DNA of 64,000 nucleotides from Dryobates pubescens (GCF_014839835.1 NC_071624.1:21533675-21597674), one strand, 5' to 3'; shown: positions 46,201 through 53,227, numbered from the stretch's first letter. The notes: generated by a model from the letters alone, not told the origin. Made by a program: numbers and translations.

Positions 46201-49200
46201 TGCTGAACCTCATCCCACTGGCCTCAGCTCATGGATCCAGCCTGGCCAGGTCCCTCTGCAGAGCCTCCAGCAGCTCAACACTGCTGCCCAACTTGGTGTC
46301 ATCTGCCAGCTGCCTGGGGCTGCCTGGGGCTGCCTGGATCCTAACAGCTTACCTGGGGGAGCAGAAACAGCCCAAAGCAAACCAGCAACAACTGCTCCTG
46401 TCCAGCAAGCAGCTCCTGCCAAGGTTTAGAAACACAACCCTCTGGCCTCAAAGGGTGGGCAAGATCAGGGGTGACCTCCTGGAGAGGAGGAGGGCTGGGG
46501 GTGAGAGCAGGCTGGAAGGAAGGTGGTGAGAAATGCCCCACATTCAGAGCTGAGTGCAGGGAAGCTGCTCCCAGGAGGAAGAGGACTACCATGGAGTGTC
46601 AGAAACCCCTTGGGCCCAGGCCCTGCTCCACTGGCAGCTGAGAAGCTAAAATCAGCACAGAGAGGGCTTGAGAAGCTGGTGAGCAGGATGTGTTTTTCAC
46701 ACCCTCCAGGAGCAGCAGGGGGAAGAGCTGTGAGGAGCCAAGAGCAAAGCCATGAGCTGGGAAAACATTCCCCTGCTCCCCCCAGGCTGGCAGGGAACCC
46801 AGCATTCCTCTCCAGGGTGGGCAAACAGCTGTGGTGAGAGGACAACTTCTGCTGCTCCTCTGTGCTTGCTTCCAGCTAATGTTCCCTGGAGCAGCAGCTG
46901 AAGGCCAGGCCTAATCCTGCCCAGCAGCACAGCTGTGTCCACCCCAGCACCAGGGACACTGCCCCCAGCCCCTCTGCCTTCCTGTTATTCTCCCTGCCTT
47001 CCTGGGAAGAGCCAGTCTGTCTGTCCAGCAGCCAAGGAGCAGCAGTCAGCCAGCAGCTGAATGATTTGCCTCCTTTGTTTTGCTCTCTTTTCCAGGGGGA
47101 TGTTTCCTGCAGGGATTCTTCTCTCCAGCACGTGGCAGAGGCCAGCAGGCTGCTGGCTCCCAGAGGCTCAAGGTGAACCCAAGCCCTACAGAGAGAGCTC
47201 TGCCCAGAGCTGGGCCACTGGAAGGGGGGAGCAGAGCTGTGCCAGGGGTCACACAGGTGCCTGTGGTGGGAGGCTCACAGAGCTGCCCACTGGCAGCATC
47301 CCCCTGAGTGCAGCCCTGATGCTGCAGGAGGAGCCAGGAGTCAGACTTTGGGGTATCAACCAAGGTGGGGGCAGGAGTTGAGCTGTGAGAGGGCAGGAGA
47401 GCTCTGCAGAGGGACCTTGCCAGGCTGCACAGATGGGCAGAGGCCAAGGGCAGGAGATTGAACACATCCAAGTGCCAGGTGCTGCACATTGGCCACAGCA
47501 ACCCCAGGAAGTGCTACAGGCTGGGGGCAGAGTGGCTGAGAGCAGCCAGGCAGAGAGGGACCTGGGGATAGTGGTGGACAGCAGCTGAACATGAGCCAGC
47601 AGTGTGCCCAGGGGGCCAAGAAGGCCAAAGGCATCCTGGCCTGCAGCAGGAACAGTGTGGCCAGCAGGAGCAGGGAGGTCATTGTGCCCTGTGCTCAGCA
47701 CTGCTTAGGCCACACCTTGAGTCCTGTTCAGTTCTGGGCTCCTCAGGTCAGGAAAGATGTTGAGCTGCTGGAAGGTGTCCAGAGAAGGGCAACAAAGCTG
47801 GGGAGGGGTCTGGAGCACAGCCCTGTGAGGAGAGGCTGAGGGAGCTGGGGTTGCTCAGCCTGGAGAAGAGGAGGCTCAGGGGAGACCTTCTTGCTCTCTC
47901 CAACTCCCTGAAGGGAGGTTGGAGCCAGGTGGGGGTTGGTCTCTTCTGCCAGGCACCCAGCACCAGAACAAGAGGACACAGTCTCAAGCTGTGCCAGGGG
48001 AGGTTTAGGCTGGAGGTGAGGAAGAAATTCTTCCCAGACAGAGAGATTGGCCCTTGGGATGTGCTGCCCAGGGAGGTGGTGGAGTCCCCATCCCTGGAGG
48101 TGTTTAGGAAGAGCCTGGATGAGGCACTTGGTGCCATGGTTTAGTTGATCAGATGGTGCTGGGTGAGAGGTTGGACTGGATGACCTCAAAGGTCTTTTCC
48201 AACCTGGTTAATCCTATCCTATCCTATCCTATCCCATCCCATCCCATCCTATCCCATCCCATCCTAACCATTCAGCCACAGAGCTCATCCCAGGGAAAAA
48301 TCAGAGAATTCTTTGGGTTGGAAACAACCTCCAAGATCATTCAAGTCCAACCTCAGCCCAGCACCACCATGGCCACTAAACCATGGCCCCAAGTGCCATG
48401 GCCACACCTTTCTGGAACACCTCCAGGGATCACACAAGCCAGTACCACTCACCCAAGACCAAGCAGCATTACCTGCTGGAGGGCAGGGAGGCTCTGCAGG
48501 GGGACCTGGCCAGGCTGGATCCATGGGCTGAGGCCAGTGGGGTGAGGCTTAACAAGGCCAAGGGCTGGGTCCTGACCTTGGGGCACAGCAACCCCAGGAG
48601 GGCTCCAGGCTGGGGGCAGAGTGGCTGCAAACTGCCTGGGGGAAAAGGACCTGGGGGTGCTGGTTGGCAGCAGCTGAGGATGAGCCAGGGGGTGCCCAGG
48701 TGGGCAAGAAGGTCACCAGCAGCCTGGCCTGGAGCAGCAGTGGTGTGGCCAGCAGGAGCAGGGCAGGGATTGTCCTCCTGGGCTGGGCACTGGGGAGGGC
48801 ACAGCTTGAATCCTGGGTTCAGTTTCGGGTCCCTCACTCCCAGAAGGACTTTGAGGGCTGGAGCAGGGCCAGAGAAGAGCAAGGCAGCTGGGGAAGGGTC
48901 TGGAGAGCAGGGCTGGGGAGCAACTGCTGTTGTTTATCTGGAGAAAAGGAGACTGAGAGGAGACCTTCTGGCTCCCTGTAGCTTCCTGCAAGGAGGCTGA
49001 GTGAGGTGGGAGCTGCTCTCCTCTCAAGGGTAGCAGCACCATGACATAAAGAAACAGCCTCAGGTTGCCCCAGGGGAGGCTTAGCTTGGGCATGAGGAAC
49101 AATTTCTTCCCCTTGAGGGCTGTCCAGGCCTGGCCCAGGCTGCCCAGGCCAGTGGTGGAGTCCCCAGGCCTGGAGGGGTTTGAGAGCTGTGCAGATGTGG

Positions 49201-52200
49201 TGCTGAGGGCCATGGCTGAGTGGAGCCCTGGCAGGGCTGGGGTAAGGCTTGGACTCCCTGATCTGAAAGGTCTGATCCAGCCCAGGAGATCCAGAGTGGA
49301 GAGGAGGAGAAATGTTTGGTGCTGAGGGTGGGGAGAGCCTGGCCCAGGCTGCCCAGAGAGCTGGGAGCTGCCCCAGGGCTGGCCCCAGTGCAGGGCAGGC
49401 TGTGTGGGGCTGGGAGCAGCCTGCTGTGGCTGCAGCTGTCCCTGGGGGCTGCAGGGGGTGGGACTGGGTGGCCTTGCAAGTCCTTTCCCACCCAGCCCAT
49501 TCCAGCCTTCTGTGAGAGCAGGGCAGGTGCCAGCTCTGGTGCCCCACTCTGTCCTGCTCACAGCCACACTGCAGCAGGGCTGCCAGCTGCTCCCCAGCCC
49601 ACAGCAGAGCTTGCCAAGGCCTCCAGAGCTCCTCACCCAGGGCCCTGCCAGGCAGCACTCAGCCTGAGGTCCCCATGTGAGGAGCAGCAGAGGGAGGCAG
49701 CTGTGCTGACCACTTGCATCTGCTCCAACCACTTCCCTTTCCTGCAGGACTTGCCCAGGCCTGCAGCTGGCTCCAGCCAGGGCTCATTGATGGCTGTGCC
49801 TGGCAGGAGCCCAGCCTGGTGCCCAGCTGGGGCTGAGGCTGGGCCATGGCTGGGCCATGCTGGCTGAGTGCTGCAGAGAGCACTGCCCACAGCAGCCATG
49901 CATTCCCAGGGGGTAACTGGGGATCTCCCTGGACTTTCCAGGGATGAGGAGCACACATTCCACCCCTTCTGAGCTCCAGCTGCTCAGCACATCTGGAGCC
50001 CAAAAGCAGAGAGGGTAGGAAGAAGGCCACAGCAGCTCCAGAGCTGAGCCCAGGAGGCACAAATGGGAATGAGAAGGAGAGCCTCAGCCCTGCCCCTGGG
50101 CCCTGCCTGTAGCACCCTTGTAAGTGACACAGGACCTGGGACCCAGGCACCCACAGCAAGGCTGCAGAGGGCCCCAAGCAGTGTGGTGTGGTTGACACAC
50201 TGGAGGGAAGGGATCCATCCAGAGGGACCCTGACAGGCTGCAGAGTTCAGACCATGACAACCTCATGAAGCTCAGCAAGGCCAAGGGCAAGGTCCTGCTC
50301 CTGGGTCAGGGCAATCCCCAGCACAAATCCAGGCTGGGTGAGGAGTGGCTCCAGAGCAGCCTGCAGGAGAAGGCCTTGGGGGGGGTCAGGTGGTGACAAA
50401 CTCCCCAGGAGCCAGCAGTGGTCCCTGGCAGCCCAGAGCCAGCTGAGTGCTGAGCTGCAGCCAGAGCAGGGAGAGCAGCAGCACAGGGAGGGGATTCTGC
50501 CCCTCTGCTCTGCTCTGAGCCCCCCTGCAGCTCTGGGGCCCCCAGCACAAGAAGGACCTGGAGCTGCTGGAGAGGCTCCAGAGGAGGCCACAAAGATATC
50601 AGAGGCTGCAGAACCTCCCCTGTGGGGCCAGGCTGGGAGAGTTGGAGCTGTTGAACCTGGAGAAGGCTCCAGGGAGACCTCAGAGCAACCTTCCAGTAGC
50701 TGAAGGGCTCCAGGAGAGCTGGGGAGGGACTTTGGCCAAGGGCTGGGAGTGCCTGGATGAGGAACAATGGCTTTGAGCTGGGAGAGGGGAGACTGAGAGT
50801 GGAGATGAGGAAGAAATTCTTTGCAGTGAGGCTGGGGAGACTCTGGCACAGGTTGCCCAGGGAGGCTGTGGCTGTGCCCTGCCTGGAGCTGTTCAAGGCC
50901 AGGCTGGATGAGGCCTTGAGCAGCCTGTGCTGGTGGGAGGTGTCCCTGCCCATGGCAGGGGGTTGGAGCTGGATGATGTTGAAGGTCCCTTCCAAGCCAA
51001 GCCCTGCTGTGACTCCTCCCCAGGAGGAGCAGGGCAGCCTGGCACAGCACAGGATGAGGAATGTTCTGCTGCAGCTCCACAACGTTCTGTGGGGGCTGCA
51101 GCTCTCCCAGGGCTGTGTGCCAAGGGAAAGCAGCTGGCACTGCAGAGGCAGAGGGAACAAGGGATGCAAACTGGGAGGGGCTGAATTGTAACAAGGCCTT
51201 GTTATGTGTGGGGTCTTCAGTGGGGGGCAGGAAGAAAGTTTGCAGCTCTCAGAGCTCTGGCTCCCAAGCTCTGAGATCCAAGGGGCCACGATGAGGAGAG
51301 AAGATGCTGCTGCCTGTGCCTAGACTCATGCCAGGCAGCAGTGACTTTGTCACAGGCTAACATCCAGGGAGCAGCAAGAAAAACAGAGACATCCCAGATC
51401 CCCAGCAGGGAGAGGCTGGAAGGGAGCTCTGGAGCTCATCCAGCACAACCCCTGCTCCAGCAGGGCACCCACAGCAGCTTGCCCAGCACCACAATGCCCA
51501 GGGGGGGTTGGAAGCTCTCCACACAAGGACACTCCACAACCTCTCTGGGCAGCCTGCTCCAGGCCTCCAGCACCCTCACAACAAACAACTTTCTCCTCCT
51601 CTTCACATCCAACCTCCTGGGCTCCACCCTGTGCCCCTTGCTGCCCCTTGGCCTGCCCCTGGGCACCACTCAGCAGAGTCTGGCCCCAGCCTCTTGCCCC
51701 CCACAGCTCCTTTAGCTCTTGCTGAGCATTGCTCAGCTGCCTTCTGGGGCTGCTCTTCTGCAGGCTCTCAGCCCCAGGGCTCTCAGCCTTTGCTGCTCCC
51801 AGAGCTGCTCCAGGCCCCTCAGCAGCTCTGCAGCCTGCCCTGGACTCTCTCCAGCAGTTCTCTGTCTCTCTTGAACTGGGGAGCCCAGAACTGGACCCAG
51901 CACTCCAGATGTGGCCTCAGGAGGGCAGAGCAGAGGGGCAGGAGAACCTCCCTTGCCCTGCTGGCCACACTCTTCTCCCTGCCCCCCAGGACCCCATTGG
52001 CCTCCTTGGCCACCAGGGCACATTGCTGCCTCATGGGGACCTTGTTGCCCCCCAGCACTCCCAGCTCCTTCTCCTTGGAGCTGCTTCCCAGCAGGTCCCC
52101 CCTCAGCTGTGCTGCTGCAGGAGGTTGTTCCTCCCCAGGGCCAGGACCCTGCCCTTGCCCTTGCTGAGCTCCATGAGGTTCCCTGTGCCCAGCTCTGCAG

Positions 52201-53136
52201 CCTGGCCAGCTCTGGATGGCAGCACAGCCTGAGGGCTGTCAGCCACTGCTCCCAGCTTGGTGCCAGCAGCCAACTGCCTGAGTCTCCACTCAGTGCCTTC
52301 ATCCAGGTCACTGATGAAGATGTTCACCAAGACTGTCCCCAGTGCTGGCCCCTGAGGAACACCACCAGCTACAGGCCTCCAGCTGGACTGTACTTGATAG
52401 AGGCCTAGAAGATGGTTGCAGAAGGATTGTTCCCAAAGGCCTGCAGGGACAGGACCAGGGTGGGTTGAAATGAGAGCAGAGCAGACTGAGATTGGATGTG
52501 AGGAACAAGTTGTGCCCCAGGAGGCTGCTGGAACACCGCCACAGGTTGCCCAGGGAGGTGCTTGAGGCCCCAGCCCTGGAGATACTGAAGGTGAGGCTGG
52601 AGAGGGCTCTGAGCAGCCTGCTCTGGTGGAGGATGTCCCTGCTGGGTGCAGGGGCTCGGAGTGGGTGAGCTCTGGAGCTCCCTTCCCACCCAACCCCCCC
52701 TGACTCTCTGACTGCAGCACATCGCCGCTCAGGGCAGCGCTCAGCAGAGCTCTGCAGCTCCCTCCTGCCCAGGCCAGCTCCCTCTGACCTCCAAGCAGCC
52801 ACCCCCCGGCCGGGGCCGCTCCTCACCGGTGTCCTGCCGGAACTGTGTCAGGCTGGGGATGTCGATGACATAGGGAGCCAGGGCCGGGTCCGCCTGGCCC
52901 AGCGGGATGCTGCCGCCCAGCGCCGTGCCCGAGCGCCGGCCCCGCTGCTGGCACGCCTGGAACTGCTGCTCGATGTAGCCGCAGACGCCGGCCGGGTAGG
53001 GTCTCCATCGGCCCAGCTCATCCTGCCACTCCCACACCGCCACGGTCACGGCCGAGCCGCCGCCGCCCTGCCCCGGAGCCGCCCCGGACGGCCCCGGCCC
53101 CGCCGAGCCGCTCGCTGCTGCCTCCGCCGCGGCCAT
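13016..53136 (-). CDS. Deltex E3 ubiquitin-protein ligase 2 (whole coding span)
   Basis: Nine coding exons, each closed by GT/AG: 52827-53136, 41646-42175, 35970-36028, 27893-28024, 22967-23037, 19025-19183, 16868-17029, 14265-14354 and 13016-13240. Domain order is WWE1, WWE2, a proline-rich linker, a RING and the Deltex C-terminal (DTC) domain. Predicted length is about 578 residues, against roughly 620 for human DTX2; the loss is in the linker. Deltex proteins are RING E3 ligases that modulate Notch signalling. The WWE pair binds the Notch intracellular region or ADP-ribose, and the DTC binds NAD+ and ADP-ribosylated substrates. DTX2 rather than DTX1 or DTX4 is chosen for the linker, the end motif [10 protein letters not shown] and the downstream uroplakin genes. 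The exon at 41646-42175 has one base too many for the next phase (see findings). Confidence 0.93.
13375..13617 (-). mobile_element. two short CR1 tails in tandem
   Basis: One tail starts at 'cagcagggaagggctggaag'. A second begins at about 13516 with 'agaatggtttgggttggaag', inserted in the first at 'cctctctg'. Both break off at a G-run, where the G-rich array starts. Confidence 0.82.
13618..14251. repeat. G-run minisatellite (about 21 units)
   Basis: Units of 26-32 bp: a run of 8-14 G followed by AGCGGCGGCGGGCAGGC. The runs vary in length, so the period is loose. It lies in the DTX2 intron, ending about 14 bases from the splice donor of exon 14265-14354. The plus strand could form G-quadruplexes. 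Length in the assembly is likely approximate, because such arrays sequence poorly. Confidence 0.95.
14265..14354 (-). CDS. DTX2 exon (DTC domain)
   Basis: 30 codons, phase 0 at both ends. Reads [20 protein letters not shown] then [10 protein letters not shown]. The YLPDN and GRK motifs are typical of Deltex. Acceptor TTGCAG and donor GTAGGA, the latter nearly touching the G-rich array. Confidence 0.95.
14408..15000 (-). mobile_element. CR1 LINE, minus sense
   Basis: Starts 'gaacacagaatgagccagat' and carries 'tcctcttgttctggtgctgc' and 'aactggacacaggactcaag'. Breaks at 'ggccaggatcat'. Confidence 0.9.
15102..15236 (-). mobile_element. CR1 tail fragment
   Basis: Matches the 3'-most 130 bp: 'gaatcacggaagtgtcaggg', 'aacccccctgccatgggcag' and 'caggttgctcacagccacct'. 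Confidence 0.75.
15367..16125 (-). repeat. 57-bp tandem array derived from a CR1 tail
   Basis: About 13 copies of a unit running 'cacagaatggtccaggctgg' then 'aagggacccccagagtcacc' and 'cagcccaaccccctgcagc'. Some units are about 11 bp longer ('agtcagcaaggacatagaa'). The unit is the first 57 bp of a minus-sense CR1 3' end, amplified in place. Confidence 0.93.
16330..16810 (+). mobile_element. CR1 LINE, plus sense
   Basis: Contains 'ggaggagcagagggctggag', 'aggctggagaggagaaggct', 'tggcacaggttgcccaggga' and the end 'tgagccttgagctccct'. It stops about 60 bp before the DTX2 exon at 16868. Confidence 0.87.
16868..17029 (-). CDS. DTX2 exon (end of RING, start of DTC)
   Basis: 54 codons, phase 0 at both ends. 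Starts [20 protein letters not shown], with the CPSC pair supplying the last two RING zinc ligands, then PKGRMEV and on to [10 protein letters not shown]. Acceptor CTCGCAG, donor GTGAGG. Confidence 0.95.
17095..19024 (-). repeat. minisatellite made of the RING exon end plus its splice donor
   Basis: About 15 clear copies, plus one decayed copy at 17100-17160, of a segment that on the minus strand reads the codons [18 protein letters not shown] followed by GTACC or GTGCC. The exon-end base of each copy falls near 17215, 17344, 17491, 17598, 17685, 17833, 17950, 18097, 18204, 18292, 18439, 18545, 18633, 18783 and 18889. The genuine exon end is at 19025. Spacers are made of 'gggggcaggctgggtgcca' modules, giving periods of about 88-150 bp. 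All three minus frames and more than one plus frame stay open for long stretches, but only because the repeat has few stops. Confidence 0.95.
19025..19183 (-). CDS. DTX2 exon (RING finger)
   Basis: 53 codons, phase 0 at both ends. Starts [20 protein letters not shown] and ends [20 protein letters not shown] plus GTQ. The zinc ligands C-x2-C, C-x-H-x2-H-x2-C are visible, and the last CPSC pair is in the next exon. The donor GTACC is the parental copy of the adjoining array. GTACC is weak at the +4/+5 positions. Confidence 0.95.
19255..19545 (+). mobile_element. CR1 3' end, plus sense
   Basis: 'caggttgcccagggaggtgg', 'gggatgtccctgctgggtgc' and 'ctctggaggtcccttcccac'. A close relative lies at 52438-52710. 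Confidence 0.8.
19803..20045 (-). mobile_element. CR1 tail fragment
   Basis: 'gagggactgggttgggtcct', 'ctcagagccccacacaacct' and 'ctccctgggcaacctcag'. Ends in a mosaic of short CR1 pieces of both senses up to 20160. Confidence 0.75.
20165..20890. mobile_element. composite of two opposed CR1 copies
   Basis: 20165-20380 is a minus-sense piece ('ctccctgggcaacctgtgcc'). From about 20380 a plus-sense CR1 runs to its own terminus 'ttattgattctatgattctt' at 20890. The junction 'aggtactagcacctcagttt' also occurs, inverted, near 56190. Confidence 0.85.
20961..22456 (-). repeat. left arm of a 1,496-bp inverted duplication
   Basis: Near-identical to the reverse complement of 48430-49925, with equal arm length. 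It holds about 420 bp of non-CR1 sequence (20961-21380) and nested minus-sense CR1 DNA (21385-22456). Sampled stretches differ at about 1-2 percent of positions. Confidence 0.92.
22457..22775 (-). mobile_element. CR1 fragment, minus sense
   Basis: 'caggctcaaacatttctcct', 'ctctgatctccccttgaggc' and 'ggccaccagaagctctccct'. The first block also occurs at 20905-20945, so it flanks the inverted-repeat arm on both sides. Confidence 0.8.
22967..23037 (-). CDS. DTX2 exon (linker before RING)
   Basis: 71 bases, entering in phase 1 and leaving in phase 0: (A)[20 protein letters not shown] then PEQ. It aligns with the human linker ahead of the RING. Acceptor GTGCAG, donor GTGAGA. Confidence 0.9.
23335..23435 (-). 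mobile_element. CR1 tail fragment
   Basis: 'cacagaaagggtaggaaggg' and 'aacccccctgccttgggcag', about 100 bp only. The following 23436-23983 shows no gene or clear transposon. Confidence 0.7.
23984..24640 (-). mobile_element. two joined CR1 pieces, minus sense
   Basis: 23984-24230 has a full tail ('cagagtggcaggggctggaa'). From about 24290 a second piece carries 'accaaagaaagctttcctca' and 'gagcaatgaggtctccctca'. Confidence 0.85.
24795..25790. mobile_element. CR1 mosaic (minus, plus, minus)
   Basis: A minus tail at 24795-24903, a plus piece at 24905-25010 ('gggatgtgctgcccagggag') and then a minus copy beginning 'tcacagaatcaccaaagttg' at about 25012 and running to about 25790. Shows repeated insertion into one spot. 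Confidence 0.83.
25791..26187. other. intron sequence, nothing recognised
   Basis: GC-rich DNA without an exon that fits Deltex, and no clear transposon. Confidence 0.45.
26188..26720 (-). mobile_element. CR1 LINE piece, minus sense
   Basis: 'tagaatcacagcttgcactg', 'cactgtgcagagcttcctcc' and 'ctcctctctaggctgaacaa', followed by short mixed-sense debris to 26720. Confidence 0.8.
26745..27805. repeat. 23-bp polypurine minisatellite
   Basis: About 45 copies of GGAGGAGGGAGGGAGAAAGAG plus AG. All-purine on the plus strand and all-pyrimidine in the DTX2 sense. Slightly irregular at 27125-27235 and 27580-27715. Ends about 90 bases from the donor of exon 27893-28024. Mirror-like purine tracts of this kind can form triplex DNA. 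Confidence 0.96.
27893..28024 (-). CDS. DTX2 exon (linker)
   Basis: 132 bases, phase 1 to phase 1: (G)[19 protein letters not shown], then [20 protein letters not shown] and VAKK. It matches the human linker ending 'SVLMSAIGLPVC...SVKRLRK' in order and basic character. Acceptor CTGTAG, donor GTAGTT. Confidence 0.9.
28030..28290. repeat. purine-rich low-complexity stretch
   Basis: Blocks of 'gggagggaggga' at 28050-28095 and 28235-28265, with an A/C-rich piece ('aaccaaaccaaatcc'-like) at 28120-28195. It lies immediately upstream of the exon acceptor in the DTX2 sense. No gene seen from here to 28725 apart from a CAG/CTG-like run near 28585. Confidence 0.75.
28728..29245 (+). mobile_element. 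CR1 LINE 3' half, plus sense
   Basis: 'aaggtgtccagagaagggca', 'aagaggacacagtctcaagc' and 'gatgatctctgaggtctttt', ending 'ccaacctggttgattgagtc'. Confidence 0.9.
29246..30110. other. C-rich low-complexity intron sequence
   Basis: 29380-29640 is built of imperfect 'ccccaaagctcc' and 'ataagctcccccc' words, a degenerate short repeat. The rest is GC-rich with no exon found. Confidence 0.6.
30111..31870 (-). mobile_element. CR1 cluster with reverse-transcriptase remnant
   Basis: At least three minus-sense pieces lie in series: 30111-30360, 30364-30960 and 30960-31870. Frame 31255-31632 reads [30 protein letters not shown] and [15 protein letters not shown] to 31870 continues upstream in the RT domain ('gtcaaaggccttgctgcagt'). 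The longest CR1 content in the window. Confidence 0.88.
32095..32860 (+). mobile_element. CR1 LINE, plus sense
   Basis: 'aggccaagggcaaggtcctg', 'gggagttggagctgttcagc' and 'caggctgcccagggaggtgg'. The 3' end is near 32850. 31871-32094 and 32861-33190 show no gene. Confidence 0.82.
33590..34055 (-). mobile_element. CR1 fragment, minus sense
   Basis: 'ctggccctgaacacctccag', 'ctgcaaagaatttcttcctc' and 'gcagagcagaggggcagaat'. A 90-bp tail piece lies apart at about 33210-33290. 33300-33589 holds short 'ctccctggagac' repeats. 34056-34455 shows nothing. Confidence 0.8.
34460..35030 (-). mobile_element. CR1 fragment, minus sense
   Basis: 'catagagtcattcaagctgc', 'tgggcagcctctgccagtcc' and 'gagcaatgaggtctgtcctc'. 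35031-35439 shows no gene. Confidence 0.8.
35440..35740. mobile_element. CR1 tails of opposite sense
   Basis: Minus tail at 35452-35635 ('ggcttgggttggaagggagc'), then a plus tail at about 35660-35740 ending 'ggaggagctttaagacctcc'. Confidence 0.75.
35970..36028 (-). CDS. DTX2 small linker exon
   Basis: 59 bases, phase 2 in and phase 1 out: (S)[19 protein letters not shown](G). It aligns with human 'VPMQMPKPSRVQQALAG'. Acceptor TCTCCAG after a strong pyrimidine tract, donor GTAAGG. Confidence 0.88.
36238..37040 (-). mobile_element. nested CR1 pair, minus sense
   Basis: An outer tail starts 'cagaatcagagaatcaacca'. At about 36540 ('ttcaggcagttgtagagagg') a second CR1 begins, running to about 37040. 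The same junction occurs at 42890. 37041-37380 shows no gene. Confidence 0.88.
37384..38030. mobile_element. CR1: minus tail then plus copy
   Basis: Minus tail at 37384-37492 ('gaaccacagaagcattgagc'), then a plus-sense CR1 from 'cctcctgaggccacatctgg' to 'gctccagagctcccttcc'. The plus part is close to those at 7100 and 57450. Confidence 0.88.
38230..38930 (+). mobile_element. CR1 LINE, plus sense
   Basis: 'caggggaggttcaggttgga', 'aaccaagctggggaagggtc' and 'ggatgagctcagaggtctct'. Same subfamily, opposite sense, as 30364-30960. Confidence 0.87.
38995..39560 (+). mobile_element. CR1 LINE with an internal 33-bp tandem repeat
   Basis: At 39058-39200 the CR1 word 'gagaacaaccccaaggagca' plus 'gcagaggctgg' is repeated about 4.5 times. 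Ordinary CR1 follows ('gaggccacatctggaatact'). 39561-40454 shows no gene. Confidence 0.85.
40455..41000. mobile_element. CR1 composite (two minus tails, then plus copy)
   Basis: Tails at 40465-40610 and from 40611 ('agaatggtttgggttggaag'), then a plus copy at 40728-41000 with a small GATCAGTT triplication at 40904-40930. It ends in TTAAATTAAATTAAG, the terminal repeat in a drifted form. Confidence 0.85.
41000..41592. repeat. CT-rich array of TCCTCATCCTCTC words
   Basis: Starts with 'tattctatcctatcc'-like repeats (41025-41065), likely the CR1 tail. It continues as 'ctcatcctctc' words, with a higher-order unit of about 95 bp repeated three times between 41110 and 41400. It ends about 50 bases from the donor of the DTX2 WWE2 exon. 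GA-rich in the DTX2 sense. Confidence 0.93.
41646..42175 (-). CDS. DTX2 exon (WWE2 and start of linker)
   Basis: 530 bases, entering in phase 1 (G then [20 protein letters not shown]). The WWE2 core is VVWEW-like ([12 protein letters not shown]) with [14 protein letters not shown], then [20 protein letters not shown] and the CSCQQC pair. [15 protein letters not shown] aligns with human PYNKPSLSGARSAPR. Beyond that the next exon requires the +1 frame, which reads [14 protein letters not shown] and leaves AG to join C as serine. Acceptor CTGCAG, donor GTACAC. Very GC-rich. Confidence 0.9.
42278..42655 (+). mobile_element. CR1 3' end, plus sense
   Basis: 'gtctggagaggagaaggctc', 'gcctggcacaggctgcccag' and 'gctgagccttgagctccctt'. 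The end 'tctgtgatcctatg' is the CR1 terminus. Confidence 0.88.
42656..43280 (-). mobile_element. nested CR1 pair, minus sense
   Basis: Repeats the structure of 36318-36925, including the same CR1-in-CR1 junction near 42893. 43281-43800 has no gene. Confidence 0.88.
43803..44620. mobile_element. CR1 mosaic (minus, plus, minus)
   Basis: Minus tail at 43803-44068, plus copy at 44070-44325 ending 'ggtgatgctgtgatactgtg', minus piece at 44326-44620 ('gacacagtattccagatgtg'). 44621-45095 shows no gene. Confidence 0.84.
45100..46370. mobile_element. CR1: plus copy then minus copy
   Basis: Plus at 45100-45515, ending 'aaccatgctgattctgtgct'. Minus at 45550-46370, from 'tttcaaacccctccagggat' to the RT-proximal part 'caacttggtgtcatctgcca'. 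46371-47350 holds no gene that I can recognise. Confidence 0.84.
47355..48230 (+). mobile_element. CR1 LINE, plus sense
   Basis: 'gagggaccttgccaggctgc', 'gtgctgcacattggccacag', 'aggccaaaggcatcctggcc' and 'gaggtggtggagtccccatc', with the tail near 48215. Confidence 0.9.
48211..48268. repeat. TATCC / CATCC microsatellite
   Basis: Runs of 'tcctatcctatcc' shifting to 'catcccatccc', growing out of the CR1 terminus. Confidence 0.85.
48300..48429 (-). mobile_element. CR1 tail fragment
   Basis: 'gaattctttgggttggaaac' to 'cacctccagggatcac'. It abuts the inverted-repeat arm. Confidence 0.78.
48430..49925 (+). repeat. right arm of the 1,496-bp inverted duplication
   Basis: Reverse complement of 20961-22456 with about 1-2 percent mismatches in sampled stretches and no net length change. 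The CR1 part is 48430-49500 and the non-CR1 part is 49505-49925. Confidence 0.92.
50200..51020 (+). mobile_element. CR1 LINE, plus sense
   Basis: 'atgaagctcagcaaggccaa', 'ctgctggagaggctccagag' and 'caggttgcccagggaggctg', ending 'aaggtcccttccaagccaag'. Flanks 49926-50199 and 51021-51399 show no gene. Confidence 0.85.
51400..52390 (-). mobile_element. CR1 LINE, about 1 kb, minus sense
   Basis: From 'cagcagggagaggctggaag' through 'ctcttgaactggggagccca' and 'gttcctccccaggg' to 'tcactgatgaagatgttcac'. The minus frame at the 5' end has a decayed [10 protein letters not shown], the RT motif region. Confidence 0.9.
52438..52710 (+). mobile_element. CR1 3' end, plus sense
   Basis: 'aggcctgcagggacaggacc' to 'gctctggagctcccttccca'. 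Sister of 19255-19545. Confidence 0.8.
52827..53136 (-). CDS. DTX2 first coding exon (WWE1)
   Basis: 103 codons plus one base. Start ATG at 53134-53136 in GCGATGGCC context. After an alanine/glycine-rich leader of about 29 residues comes [20 protein letters not shown], then [35 protein letters not shown] and LTQFRQDTG. The leader is longer and more G/A-rich than the human start. Donor GTGAGG. Confidence 0.94.
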
Positions 53137-53199
53137 CGCCCTCCCCGAGCTGCGGGCAGCCTCTGCCGCCTGGCCTCACAACATCTTCCGCCCGGGAAC
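53137..53199 (-). other. DTX2 5' UTR part of the first coding exon
   Basis: 63 bases between the acceptor CTGCAG (53200-53205) and the ATG. There is no upstream ATG in it on the minus strand that would keep an open frame of note. The acceptor means that at least one non-coding exon lies further upstream. Confidence 0.65.
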
Positions 53200-53227
53200 C
53201 TGCAGGGAGAGACGGAGAGCAGAGCGA

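Noticed and set aside
47355-48230. CR1 copies read as intact, active LINEs
   Set aside because: All copies seen are 5'-truncated, and none spans a whole polymerase frame.
13016-53136. DTX1 or DTX4 as the identity of the Deltex gene
   Set aside because: The linker exons and the GVTEDCL end are DTX2-like as recalled, and the uroplakin neighbours match the DTX2 locus. A phylogeny would settle it.
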